Source: Bradyrhizobium sp. CSA112 (GTDB taxonomy: Bacteria > Pseudomonadota > Alphaproteobacteria > Rhizobiales > Xanthobacteraceae). From it: DNA of 64,000 bases. Position numbers and translations under genes: made by a program. Each line of letters opens with the position of its first letter. Position 1 is the stretch's first letter. The stretch is from positions 1-64,000 of the forward strand of contig NZ_JAACFS010000041.1 of NCBI RefSeq assembly GCF_029051645.1, read 5' to 3'. Positions 17,381 through 25,208 of the stretch are shown in pieces. Under the pieces are notes generated by a model, which had not been told where the DNA came from, did no database searches, and was given only the letters and a program-made list of their open reading frames with translations.

Positions 17381-18112
17381 GTGAACTACAACTGGAACTG
17401 GCACATCTTCTTCGAGCCGAACCCGACCGGGGCCGGCACGTATCTCGACATGCTGGTGTCGGGCCTGCTGCTGACCATCAAGACCGCGTTGCTGGCCTGG
17501 ATCATCGCGCTTGTTTTCGGCACCATCATCGGCATCCTGCGCAGCCTGCCGTCGAAGACGGCGTCCTGGGTCGGCTTCGCCTATGTCGAATTCTTCCGCA
17601 ATATGCCGCTCCTGGTGCAGCTCTTTCTCTGGTTCTTCGTGCTGCCCGAACTGCTGCCGCGCGCCGCGGGGCTCTGGATGAAGCAGCTGCCCAATGCGCC
17701 GTTCTGGACGGCGGCGATCGGGGTCGGGCTGTTCATGTCGGCGCGCGTCGCCGTCCAGCTTGCCGCCGGCATTGCCTCGCTGCCGCGCGGGCAGAAGCAG
17801 GCGGCAACGGCGCTTGGGCTGACGACAGGGCAAGGCTATCGCTACGTGCTGCTGCCAATCGCGTTCCGCATCATCCTGCCACCGCTCACATCCGAGTTCC
17901 TCAACACCATCAAGAACACCTCGGTGGCGATCACCATCGGCCTGATCGAACTGACCGGCCAGGCGCGGGCGATGCAGGAGTTCTCGTTCCAGGTGTTCGA
18001 GGCCTTCACCGCCGCAACCGTGATGTATCTCGCGATCAACATCGTCGTCGTCACCGGCATGCGCCTCCTCGAACGCAGCCTGGCGATCCCCGGCTACATC
18101 GCGGGGAAATGA
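17381..18112 (+). CDS. gltJ: Amino-acid ABC transporter permease (GltJ-like)
   Basis: This 243-residue HisM-type permease starts with GTG. It has several membrane spans and the EAA loop (about residues 130-160: ALGLTTGQGYRYVLLPIAFR) that contacts the ATPase. The sequence FNYNWNWHIFF-like at the start (MNYNWNWHIFFEP) is typical of GltJ. Its stop overlaps the start of gltK by 4 bases, showing translational coupling. A family C repeat separates it from gltI by about 220 bp, a common way to lower membrane-subunit levels relative to the receptor. Confidence 0.85.
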   Translation: MNYNWNWHIFFEPNPTGAGTYLDMLVSGLLLTIKTALLAWIIALVFGTIIGILRSLPSKTASWVGFAYVEFFRNMPLLVQLFLWFFVLPELLPRAAGLWMKQLPNAPFWTAAIGVGLFMSARVAVQLAAGIASLPRGQKQAATALGLTTGQGYRYVLLPIAFRIILPPLTSEFLNTIKNTSVAITIGLIELTGQARAMQEFSFQVFEAFTAATVMYLAINIVVVTGMRLLERSLAIPGYIAGK

Positions 18113-18807
18113 CCATGTTCGATAATCTCGATTTCGACGTCATCCGCCGCTCCCTGCCGTATCTCTTCCTCGACGGCATGAGCTTCACGCTGATGCTGAC
18201 GGGGCTGTCCGCGCTGGGCGGCCTGGTCTTCGGCACGCTGATTGCGCTGATGCGGCTGTCGAGCTACCGGCTGCTCGGCCGCATCGCCGGGCTCTATGTC
18301 GACTTCATGCGCTCGCTGCCTTTGGTGCTGGTGATCTTCTGGTTCTATTTCCTGGTGCCCTATATCGGCCAGTGGTTGACCGGCGCGTCGCGGCCCATTC
18401 GCGTCGGCGCATTCACCTCGTCGCTCGTCACCTTCATCATGTTTGAGGCGGCGTATTTCTCTGAAATCATGCGCGCCGGCATCCAGTCCATCTCAAAAGG
18501 ACAGCCGGCGGCCGCAAGCGCGCTGGGCCTGACCTACAGTCAGTCCATGCGCTACATCGTGCTGCCGCAGGCGTTCCGCAACATGTTGCCGGTACTGCTC
18601 ACGCAAACCATCGTGCTGTTCCAGGACACCTCGCTGGTCTACGTGCTGTCGATCCCGGATTTCCTCGGCGCCGCCAGCAAGGTGGCGCAGCGCGACGGGC
18701 GGCTGGTCGAGATGTACCTGTTTGCCGCCGCAGTCTATTTCGCGATTTCCTGTGTTGCGTCCTACGGCGTCCGGCGCCTGCAGGCACGCATTGCTATTGT
18801 ACGGTGA
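18109..18807 (+). CDS. gltK: Amino-acid ABC transporter permease (GltK-like)
   Basis: The reading frame stays open back to 17374, but the real start is ATG 18109, overlapping the gltJ stop as ATGA. That gives 232 residues beginning MTMFDNLDFDVIRRSLPYLF. The EAA loop ASALGLTYSQSMRYIVLPQAFR lies near residue 135. It should pair with GltJ as the membrane channel of the importer. The ATPase gene follows after 6 bp. Family length and all spans are intact. Confidence 0.86.
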   Translation: MTMFDNLDFDVIRRSLPYLFLDGMSFTLMLTGLSALGGLVFGTLIALMRLSSYRLLGRIAGLYVDFMRSLPLVLVIFWFYFLVPYIGQWLTGASRPIRVGAFTSSLVTFIMFEAAYFSEIMRAGIQSISKGQPAAASALGLTYSQSMRYIVLPQAFRNMLPVLLTQTIVLFQDTSLVYVLSIPDFLGAASKVAQRDGRLVEMYLFAAAVYFAISCVASYGVRRLQARIAIVR

Positions 18808-18813
18808 GACCCC

Positions 18814-19545
18814 ATGATTGAGATCAGCCACGTCAATAAATGGTACGGGCCGACCTTCCAGGTGCTGAAGGATTGCACCACCAGCGTCGCCAAGGGCGAG
18901 GTGGTGGTGGTCTGCGGCCCGTCGGGCTCGGGAAAGTCGACGCTGATCAAATGCGTCAACGCGCTGGAGCCGTTCCAGGAAGGCCAGATCATCCTCGACG
19001 GCATCAAGGTCAATGACCCGAAGACCGATTTGCCGAAGCTGCGGGCCCGCGTCGGCATGGTGTTCCAGCATTTCGAGCTGTTTCCGCATCTGCGTATCAT
19101 CGAGAATCTGTGCCTGGCGCAGGAGAAGGTGCTCGGCCGCTCGCATGACGAGGCGATGGCCAAGGGCCAGAAGCTGCTTGAGCGCGTCGGCTTGACGGTG
19201 CACGCGAACAAATATCCGGCTGAACTGTCCGGCGGTCAGCAGCAGCGCGTCGCGATCGCGCGTGCGCTCGCCATGGATCCGATCGCGATGTTGTTCGATG
19301 AGCCGACCTCGGCGCTCGATCCAGAAATGATCAGCGAGGTGCTCGATGTCATGGTCGACCTTGCTCACGAGGGCATGACCATGATGGTCGTCACCCATGA
19401 AATGGGCTTTGCCAGCAAGGTCGCGCACCGCGTGATCTTCATGGACAAGGGCGAGATCGTCGAGGACGCGCTGAAGACCGATTTCTTCGGCAGTCCGCGC
19501 AGCGAACGCGCGCAGAAGTTCCTGTCGAAGATCTTGTCGCATTAG
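18814..19545 (+). CDS. gltL: Amino-acid ABC transporter ATP-binding protein (GltL-like)
   Basis: This 243-residue ABC ATPase has Walker A GPSGSGKST near residue 34, a Q-loop in VGMVFQHFELFPH, the signature LSGGQQQR near residue 135, Walker B AMLFDEPTSALDPE, and an H-loop in VVTHEMGFA. All catalytic residues are present. It drives the GltIJK-like importer and sits in the same operon, 6 bp after gltK. A family A repeat follows and probably marks the 3' end of the message. Confidence 0.92.
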   Translation: MIEISHVNKWYGPTFQVLKDCTTSVAKGEVVVVCGPSGSGKSTLIKCVNALEPFQEGQIILDGIKVNDPKTDLPKLRARVGMVFQHFELFPHLRIIENLCLAQEKVLGRSHDEAMAKGQKLLERVGLTVHANKYPAELSGGQQQRVAIARALAMDPIAMLFDEPTSALDPEMISEVLDVMVDLAHEGMTMMVVTHEMGFASKVAHRVIFMDKGEIVEDALKTDFFGSPRSERAQKFLSKILSH

Positions 19546-19565
19546 GGGATGCTGCGGCCCATCCG

Positions 19566-19650
19566 CGTCATTGCGAGCGAAGCGAAGCAATCCATAGCGC
19601 TGCAAGTGGAGGAATGGATTGCTTCGTCGCTTGCGCTCCTCGCAATGACG
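19566..19650. repeat. Interspersed palindromic repeat, family A (copy 2)
   Basis: CGTCATTGCGAGCGAAGCGA on the left and the complementary CGCAATGACG on the right flank inner CAATCCAT/ATGGATTG arms. It closely matches 7088-7181. It lies between gltL and the aminotransferase gene. Confidence 0.85.
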
Positions 19651-19703
19651 GTTACCTATAACGTCCGCCGCGGCGGCATCGCTATCTTTTAGGAGACTCC
19701 ACT

Positions 19704-20561
19704 TTGGAACAGATCGCTTACGTCAACGGTTCGTACGTGCCACTTTCGGAGGCGAAGGTCTCGATCCTCGACCGCGGATTTTTGTTTGCCGATGGTATCT
19801 ATGAGGTTGCGGCCGTGCTGGACGGAAAATTGATCGACAACGCCTCGCATCTGGCGCGGCTGGAGCGGTCGGTCGGCGAGATCGAGCTGGCGCTGCCGGA
19901 GACAACGGCGCGCATCCAGGAGATCCAGAAGGAGCTGGTCGCGCGCAACGATCTCGTCAACGGCATGGTCTATCTGGAAGTGACGCGCGGCGCCGATACC
20001 GGGCGCGACTTCGCGTTTCCGAAGGGCGTCAAGCCGACGATGATCATGTTTACGTCCACGAAGGACATCATCAATGCGCCCTCGGCCAGGACCGGCATCA
20101 AGGTGATCACGGTGCCCGACCTGCGCTGGGCCCGGCGCGACATCAAGAGCGTGGCGCTGCTGGCGCAGGTGCTGGCCAAGCAGGCCGCCGCAGTGGCCGG
20201 CGCCGGCGAGGCCTGGATGATCGAGGACGGCAAGGTGACCGAGGGCGGCTCGTCATCGTGCTTCATCCTGACCCAGGACGACGTGATCGTGACGCGGCAG
20301 AACGGCAGCGAGATCCTGCCCGGCTGCACCCGCAAGGCCGTGGTCGCGCTCGCCGAAGAGCGTCAGCTCCGCGTCGAGGAGCGGGCGTTTTCGGTCGAGG
20401 AGGCGCTGGCCGCCAAGGAAGCCTTCATCACCAGCGCCAGCGTGTTCGTGCAGGCGGTGGTGTCGATCGACGGCAAGATGGTCGCCGACGGCAAGCCCGG
20501 CCCGATGACCAACCGGCTGCGTGAGATCTACATCGACTTCGCCAAGGCGACGGCGGTGTAG
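19704..20561 (+). CDS. dat: D-amino-acid aminotransferase (class IV, Dat-like)
   Basis: The TTG start at 19704 is supported by AGGAGAC nine bases before it. The 285-residue fold-type IV PLP enzyme begins with VNGSYVPLSEAKVSILDRGFLFADGIYE. The likely Schiff-base Lys lies in ARRDIKSVALLAQVLAKQ near residue 145, and the PLP-phosphate/Glu region is EGGSSSCFIL. The RRDIKS...LAKQ pattern favours the D-alanine aminotransferase subgroup over branched-chain or aminodeoxychorismate enzymes. It follows the ABC importer genes, so it fits use of imported D-amino acids. Confidence 0.82.
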   Translation: MEQIAYVNGSYVPLSEAKVSILDRGFLFADGIYEVAAVLDGKLIDNASHLARLERSVGEIELALPETTARIQEIQKELVARNDLVNGMVYLEVTRGADTGRDFAFPKGVKPTMIMFTSTKDIINAPSARTGIKVITVPDLRWARRDIKSVALLAQVLAKQAAAVAGAGEAWMIEDGKVTEGGSSSCFILTQDDVIVTRQNGSEILPGCTRKAVVALAEERQLRVEERAFSVEEALAAKEAFITSASVFVQAVVSIDGKMVADGKPGPMTNRLREIYIDFAKATAV

Positions 20562-20570
20562 CACTCCAAG

Positions 20571-20676
20571 ATGTCGTCGTCCGGCTTGACCGGACGACCC
20601 AGTATTCCAGAGACGTCAGTGATCGAGCCGAGAGGCCACGGCGTACTGGATGCCCCGCATGCGCGGGGCATGACAG
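20571..20676. repeat. Interspersed palindromic repeat, family D (copy 1)
   Basis: This copy contains TCCGGCTTGACCGGACGACC, a CCAGTATTCC / GCGTACTGGATG pair and a terminal GCCCCGCATGCGCGGGGCATGAC hairpin. It is related to 41854-41944 and 55217-55317. It separates two convergent genes. Confidence 0.7.
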
Positions 20677-20710
20677 CGGAGTGTGTCGCGGCTCGTCACC
20701 ACACCACCCC

Positions 20711-21124
20711 TCACTTCTTGCCGAACGTCGTCAATTGCGCGCCATCATCGGCAACGAAAACCGCGAGCAGGCTTGCAGGTTCCGTCGTGCTCGCATTCTC
20801 GCTGACGAGGTGCTCGCTGCCGGGCGGCTCAAAGAAGCTTTCGCCCGCCTTGTAGACGCGCGCCGGGCCGGTCGCCGAGTTTTCCGAACGGATGCTGCCC
20901 GACAGCACATAGGCGAACACGCTGCCGGCGTGATGATGGCTGGCCGATTTGCCGCCCGGCGCGTAGTCGACCACGACCGCAGTCAGACTTTTGCCGGGCA
21001 CGTTGGGAAGTTTCTCTGATCGAACAGGCATTACCTTGTCGCCCTCGGCGCGCGCTGCGGATGCGCCGGCAATCGCCAGCACAACCACGGCCATCGCGGC
21101 CACACGACGCATCGTTATTGTCAT
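20711..21124 (-). CDS. Secreted small cupin protein
   Basis: The start at 21124 has AAGGAGG just upstream. The signal peptide ends at ASAARA and the mature part is a single cupin barrel: GKSASHHHAGSVFAYVLSG (metal-binding His cluster, conserved motif 1) and GESFFEPPGSEHLVSEN (motif 2 with a further His). It is 137 residues long and periplasmic. It follows an AhpD-like gene by 15 bp on the same strand, so they form a two-gene operon. The metal site looks complete. The substrate is unknown. Confidence 0.78.
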   Translation of the reverse strand: MTITMRRVAAMAVVVLAIAGASAARAEGDKVMPVRSEKLPNVPGKSLTAVVVDYAPGGKSASHHHAGSVFAYVLSGSIRSENSATGPARVYKAGESFFEPPGSEHLVSENASTTEPASLLAVFVADDGAQLTTFGKK

Positions 21125-21139
21125 GTCAGCCTCCTTGCT

Positions 21140-21601
21140 TTAAGCCACCGCAGCCTTGGCCTTGACCGGGTGTACCGCGCGAAAAGCGATCGCTAGCCGG
21201 TTCCAGGCATTGATAGCCCCGATCAGCATGGTCAGATTGACCGCCTCCGATTCCGAGAAGTGGGCGCGCATGTCTTCGTAGAGATCGTCAGGGGCATGCG
21301 TCTCGGCAATCAGCGTCAGCGCGTCGGTCCAGGCCAGCGCCGCGCGTTCGCGATCGGTGTAGAGCGGCGACTCGTGCCAGGCGCTCAACAGATACAGCCG
21401 CTGCTCGGTCTCACCCTGCTTGCGGGCGTCCTGGGTATGCATGTTGATGCAGTAAGCGCAGCCGTTGATCTGCGAGGCGCGCGTCTTGACCAGCTCGATC
21501 AGCGATTTTTCCAGGCCGGAAGCCTGGATCTGGGCTTCGAGCGCGACGAGCGCTTTGATGGTATCGGGCGCGGCTTGGTAGTAGTTCATCCGGGGCTTCA
21601 T
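21140..21601 (-). CDS. AhpD/carboxymuconolactone-decarboxylase-like peroxidase
   Basis: The frame extends to 21895, but GAGAGGAG before the ATG at 21601 and the N-terminus MKPRMNYYQAAPDTIKAL fix the start. The 153-residue protein has the AhpD redox motif CAYCINMH near residue 50, with both cysteines and the following His. Such proteins act as alkylhydroperoxidases or thiol-disulfide helpers, and many annotated as decarboxylases are not. It is the upstream partner of a secreted cupin gene and divergent from a serine hydrolase gene. Confidence 0.82.
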   Translation of the reverse strand: MKPRMNYYQAAPDTIKALVALEAQIQASGLEKSLIELVKTRASQINGCAYCINMHTQDARKQGETEQRLYLLSAWHESPLYTDRERAALAWTDALTLIAETHAPDDLYEDMRAHFSESEAVNLTMLIGAINAWNRLAIAFRAVHPVKAKAAVA

Positions 21602-21673
21602 GCAATTCTCCTCTCTGGACGTTTTCAATTTGAGGCGAAAGTCAGTGTATCCTGAGCTGAACGATAGTCGATC

Positions 21674-21700
21674 ATCTGGATCGATGCTGCCAGATACAAT
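21674..21700. promoter_or_regulatory. Candidate operator/promoter between ahpD-like and serine hydrolase genes
   Basis: ATCTGG (21674-21679) and CCAGAT (21690-21695) form an inverted repeat with a 10-bp spacer. It abuts TACAAT (21695-21700), a reasonable -10 box for the rightward gene. No convincing -35 was found. Confidence 0.35.
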
Positions 21701-21731
21701 AATGTGAACCGACGCAATGGGGAGGCAGCGG

Positions 21732-23015
21732 ATGTTACCGCGCAAGTCGGTGTCGACAGGCCACTGTGCGACATTGTTGGTTGCGATGCTCGCATGGGTT
21801 TTGCTGAGCGCCCCATTGCCCGCGACCCAGTTCGGCCCGCCGCCGAATGCTCCATTGTCAGCGGAAAAGCTCTCGCGGATCGACGATTTTCTCAACGATC
21901 AGATCGCACAAGGAGAAATTCCGGGCGTCATCGTCCTGATCCAGCGCCAGGGCAAGCCGGTCTATTTCAAGTGGTTCGGCAAGCGCGACGCCGATGCCGG
22001 AATGGACATGACGCCGGATGCGATCTTTCCGCTGCATTCTTTGAGCAAAACGGTCACCAGCTTTGCTGCGATGATGCTGGTAGATCGTGGCAAGATCAAA
22101 CTCGATGATCCCGTAGCCAAGTACATTCCTTCGTTCGCCGGCATGAAGGTCGGCGTCGAGCGCAAGGATGAGTCCGGCAAAGCCGTACTCGATCTTGTGC
22201 CACTGCGGCGCCCCGTCACGATCGAGGATCTGTTGCTGCATACGTCCGGGATCACTTACGGCTTCTACGGTCCAAGGGGACCGGTGAAGGCCGCTTACGA
22301 CGGGATCTATCTCGGCGATTTCGACAATGCTGAATTTGCCGAGCGGATTGCAAAGCTACCGCTGGCCGAACAGCCGCGGACGCTGTGGGATTACGGGCAT
22401 TCGATCGACGTGCTCGGGCGCGTGATCGAGGTCGCCTCCGGCCAGTCGTTCTACCAATTCGAAAAGATAGAACTGTTCGATCCGCTGGGGATGACTACCA
22501 CCAAGTTCTTTCTGACCGATCCGGCCGAGCGGAAACGCTATGCCCAGCCGCTACGCCGCGACCGCCATACCGAACGCAATTCCCTCGATGTCACGCGTTG
22601 GGAATCCGGCGGTGGCGGATTGGTCTCCACCGTCGCCGATCTCGCGCGCTTCGGGCAGATGCTGCTGAACGGCGGAACGCTCGACGGCAAGACCTACCTC
22701 AGCCCAAGGACATTCGCGGCCATGACCACCGACCACATCGGCCCGGGCTCGGGCGTCGCACGTAATTACTTCTATTTTCCGGGCGACGGCTTTGGATTCG
22801 GCTATGGCTTCGGCGTCCGCACCGATCCCGGCAATGCGGTGCCGCCACCGCCGGGCTCGCCTGGCGAAATCAAATGGGATGGTGCGACCGGCGCCTATCT
22901 GGTTGTGGACCGCGCCCAGGACATGTTCTTTGTCGTGTTGGAGAACGCGCCATCCGGACGCCAGCATGTGCAAGTGAACGTCAAGAAGCTGATTTATGAC
23001 GCGCTCGAAAAATGA
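21732..23015 (+). CDS. Serine beta-lactamase-like hydrolase (class C fold), exported
   Basis: GGGGAGG seven bases before the ATG at 21732 decides this start over 21717. It gives a 427-residue protein with a signal peptide (LLVAMLAWVLLSAPLPAT). The active-site SxxK is SLSK in FPLHSLSKTVTSFAAMM, and the second motif is probably YGHS in LWDYGHSIDVLGRVIE. This is the beta-lactamase/transpeptidase-like family, which includes esterases and D-aminopeptidases, so antibiotic resistance should not be assumed. The acyltransferase gene 30 bp downstream is probably co-transcribed. Confidence 0.82.
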   Translation: MLPRKSVSTGHCATLLVAMLAWVLLSAPLPATQFGPPPNAPLSAEKLSRIDDFLNDQIAQGEIPGVIVLIQRQGKPVYFKWFGKRDADAGMDMTPDAIFPLHSLSKTVTSFAAMMLVDRGKIKLDDPVAKYIPSFAGMKVGVERKDESGKAVLDLVPLRRPVTIEDLLLHTSGITYGFYGPRGPVKAAYDGIYLGDFDNAEFAERIAKLPLAEQPRTLWDYGHSIDVLGRVIEVASGQSFYQFEKIELFDPLGMTTTKFFLTDPAERKRYAQPLRRDRHTERNSLDVTRWESGGGGLVSTVADLARFGQMLLNGGTLDGKTYLSPRTFAAMTTDHIGPGSGVARNYFYFPGDGFGFGYGFGVRTDPGNAVPPPPGSPGEIKWDGATGAYLVVDRAQDMFFVVLENAPSGRQHVQVNVKKLIYDALEK

Positions 23016-23045
23016 TCTGGCGCAGGCCTGATTGGAACAGATGAG

Positions 23046-24233
23046 ATGCTGCGCAAGACCGAAATAGGCAATCAGGCCAAGACAGCCTCCATACGTCTCG
23101 TTGCGCTCGACCGCGCGCGCACCTTCATCACGCTGTTGGTGCTGATCCACCATGCCGCGGTCAACTACACCCATTTCGGCAACGGCGACAAAATGCGCTG
23201 GCTCGGGTTCGATCTCGTCGTGCTGTTCAACGACAGCTTCTTCATGGCCTGCATGTTCCTGATCTCGGGCCTGTTCGTCCATGACAGCCTGACCCGCAAG
23301 GGAGCGGCGAACTTCCTGCGAAATCGCGCGTGGCGGCTCGGCATTCCCTTTCTTGTCTCGATCTTCGTGCTGATGCCGATTGCCTATTATCCGACCTTCC
23401 TGCGCTATCATTTACCCGGCACCACCGACTTTAACTTCTTTCATTTCTGGTGGCGCACGTTGACGGTTGGTCCTTGGCCGTCGGGGCCGGCATGGTTCTT
23501 GTGGGTACTGCTGGCGCTCGATGCCATCGCCGCCACGCTGTGGGCGCTGGGGCCGCGCCTTCTGAAAACGTCCGGTCTCCTGATCTTTTCGTTGCGCGAC
23601 CAGCCACGAACAGCCTTCGTCGCTTTCCTGGTTTTCTCGATCGCGGTCTATGTGCCGATGCGGCTGATCTTCGGCGATGCGAGCTGGCTGGAGCCGGGCG
23701 GTTATCCGCTCCCGATCCAGACTAGCCGGATCTTGCTCTATGCCGGCTATTTTCTGACCGGTGTCGGCATCGGCGTGGTCAGCCTTCGCGCTGGGATCCT
23801 GAGCGAGGACGGGGAGCTGGCCAAGCGCTGGCCGGTCTGGCTCGCATTTTCGTCATTGTTCTACGGCGCGATCCTGTTGCTGGTCTATGCCCACCACAAC
23901 TGGATTGCGGATTTCGATTCGCCGCCACTGTCCTGGCAAATCGGTTACAGCCTTGCCTTTGCGCTGTTCAGCGCCGCGATGACGTTCACGGTACTGGCTG
24001 TATCCCTGAGTTTCGCCGCATCGACCATGAGGCTGCTCGATGCCATGCGGCCGCAGGCCTATGGCATCTTCCTCACGCACTACATCTTCGTCATCTGGCT
24101 GCAATACGCTGTTTACGATTACTCTTGGCCGGCCTTTGCCAAGTTTGCCGCCGTTTTCTTCGGCACGCTGGCGCTGAGCTGGGCGGTCACGCTGCTGCTG
24201 CGGAAAATTCCGGCCGTGGCGCGGATGATCTAG
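23046..24233 (+). CDS. Acyltransferase 3 family membrane protein
   Basis: This 395-residue integral membrane protein has about ten hydrophobic segments. It has the family's N-terminal signature: ALDRARTFITLLVLIHHAAVNY carries the conserved His-rich start, followed by FFMACMFLISGLF and an Arg in the FLRNRAWRLGIPF motif. Family members transfer acetyl or succinyl groups onto polysaccharides, lipids or secreted molecules. It starts 30 bp after the serine hydrolase gene, so the two may act on one envelope molecule, one adding and one removing acyl groups. That pairing is inference. Confidence 0.82.
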   Translation: MLRKTEIGNQAKTASIRLVALDRARTFITLLVLIHHAAVNYTHFGNGDKMRWLGFDLVVLFNDSFFMACMFLISGLFVHDSLTRKGAANFLRNRAWRLGIPFLVSIFVLMPIAYYPTFLRYHLPGTTDFNFFHFWWRTLTVGPWPSGPAWFLWVLLALDAIAATLWALGPRLLKTSGLLIFSLRDQPRTAFVAFLVFSIAVYVPMRLIFGDASWLEPGGYPLPIQTSRILLYAGYFLTGVGIGVVSLRAGILSEDGELAKRWPVWLAFSSLFYGAILLLVYAHHNWIADFDSPPLSWQIGYSLAFALFSAAMTFTVLAVSLSFAASTMRLLDAMRPQAYGIFLTHYIFVIWLQYAVYDYSWPAFAKFAAVFFGTLALSWAVTLLLRKIPAVARMI

Positions 24234-24235
24234 AA

Positions 24236-24400
24236 TGGACCCGGTCGGCGGCGGTGCAGGCCGACGCCTTCAAAAAGCTCAGCGTCAACGAGCGCCTCGT
24301 GTTGATCGCCGCGCCTCCGCAAGAATTCGGCCGCTACTACCGCAGCGAGGTGGAGCGTTGGCGCAAGGTGATCGAGGACGCCGGCATCAAGATCGAGTAG
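24236..24400 (+). pseudogene. C-terminal remnant of a Bug-family receptor gene
   Basis: This frame encodes about 54 residues, ADAFKKLSVNERLVLIAA then PPQEFGRYYRSEVERW and KVIEDAGIKIE. It matches the extreme C-terminus of Bug/TctC receptors, where EFxxxxxxExxRWxxVI is the usual ending. No upstream receptor sequence precedes it, because the acyltransferase gene ends at 24233. It looks like the tail of a deleted receptor gene left after a rearrangement. Confidence 0.7.
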
Positions 24401-24458
24401 GCGGCAGGGCGGCGCGAACCCGGTTTCCCTGATCGCGCTTCCCCGCTAGGATGGCGCC

Positions 24459-25193
24459 ATGTATGTGAGCGCTTCCGAGAGCCGGGTGCTGGCGCGCATC
24501 TTCGGGCTGTTGTCCGAAGACCTCAGCGAGCGCGACGTTCGCGAGGCGGTCGGTCATCACCTGCTGGAGTTGCTGGAAGCCGACCACTACGCCTCCTTCG
24601 TCTGGCAGGATTCGACGGGCCGTTTTGAGAAGGCCGTGTACCTGAACATGGACCCGACCAACATCGCGGCCTACGACCGCTATTATCAGCAACACGACCC
24701 GATCACCTCAAAGCTCCAGGAGCGCCGCGAGGCGACGCTGGTCACGCAGGTGATGCCGCAGCGCGACCTGATGCGGAGCGAGTTCTTCAACGACTTTCTT
24801 GCCCGCGACGGACTGCATTGGGGCGTCAATGCCTATAGTTTCGTCGACGGCCGCAATATCGGCGATGTCAGGATCTGGCGCGGTCGGCGGCGCGAGAATT
24901 TCGACGGCCATACGCTGGAGCTGTTGCGGCTGATCGAGCCGGCTTTCACCGGTGCGCTGGTGCGCGCGGCCGGTGGGGCTTCGGCCATTGCTACGGATGG
25001 CTCACCGATCCTGAAGCTCTCGGTGCGCGAATTCGAGATCGCGCGAATGATATCCGATGATCTGAGCGACAAGGAGATTGCGCATCGGCTGCAGGTCAAG
25101 ATTTCGACCGTCCGCACCCATATCGAGCGGATTTTCGCCAAGCTCGGCGTCCGCCGCCGCAGCGGCGTCGCCAGCCTGTTTGCACGGCATTAG
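24459..25193 (+). CDS. LuxR-type transcriptional regulator with GAF-like sensor region
   Basis: This 244-residue protein ends in a LuxR helix-turn-helix (about residues 185-240: LSVREFEIARMISDDLSDKEIAHRLQVKISTVRTHI, written here in parts: LSVREFEIARMI, SDKEIAHRLQVK and ISTVRTHIERIFAKLG). The N-terminal 150 residues look like a GAF-type ligand pocket (ADHYASFVWQD, YYQQHDPITSKL), as in several rhizobial orphan regulators. They do not show the acyl-homoserine-lactone pocket pattern. No phosphoreceiver Asp cluster is seen. It is monocistronic and converges with the amidase gene. The targets are unknown. Confidence 0.75.
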   Translation: MYVSASESRVLARIFGLLSEDLSERDVREAVGHHLLELLEADHYASFVWQDSTGRFEKAVYLNMDPTNIAAYDRYYQQHDPITSKLQERREATLVTQVMPQRDLMRSEFFNDFLARDGLHWGVNAYSFVDGRNIGDVRIWRGRRRENFDGHTLELLRLIEPAFTGALVRAAGGASAIATDGSPILKLSVREFEIARMISDDLSDKEIAHRLQVKISTVRTHIERIFAKLGVRRRSGVASLFARH

Positions 25194-25208
25194 CGACGCG
25201 AGCCGCGC

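Noticed and set aside
21732..23015. Antibiotic-resistance beta-lactamase
   Set aside because: The SxxK and YxxS-type motifs show only the serine beta-lactamase-like fold, which includes many esterases and peptidases; nothing shows beta-lactam specificity.
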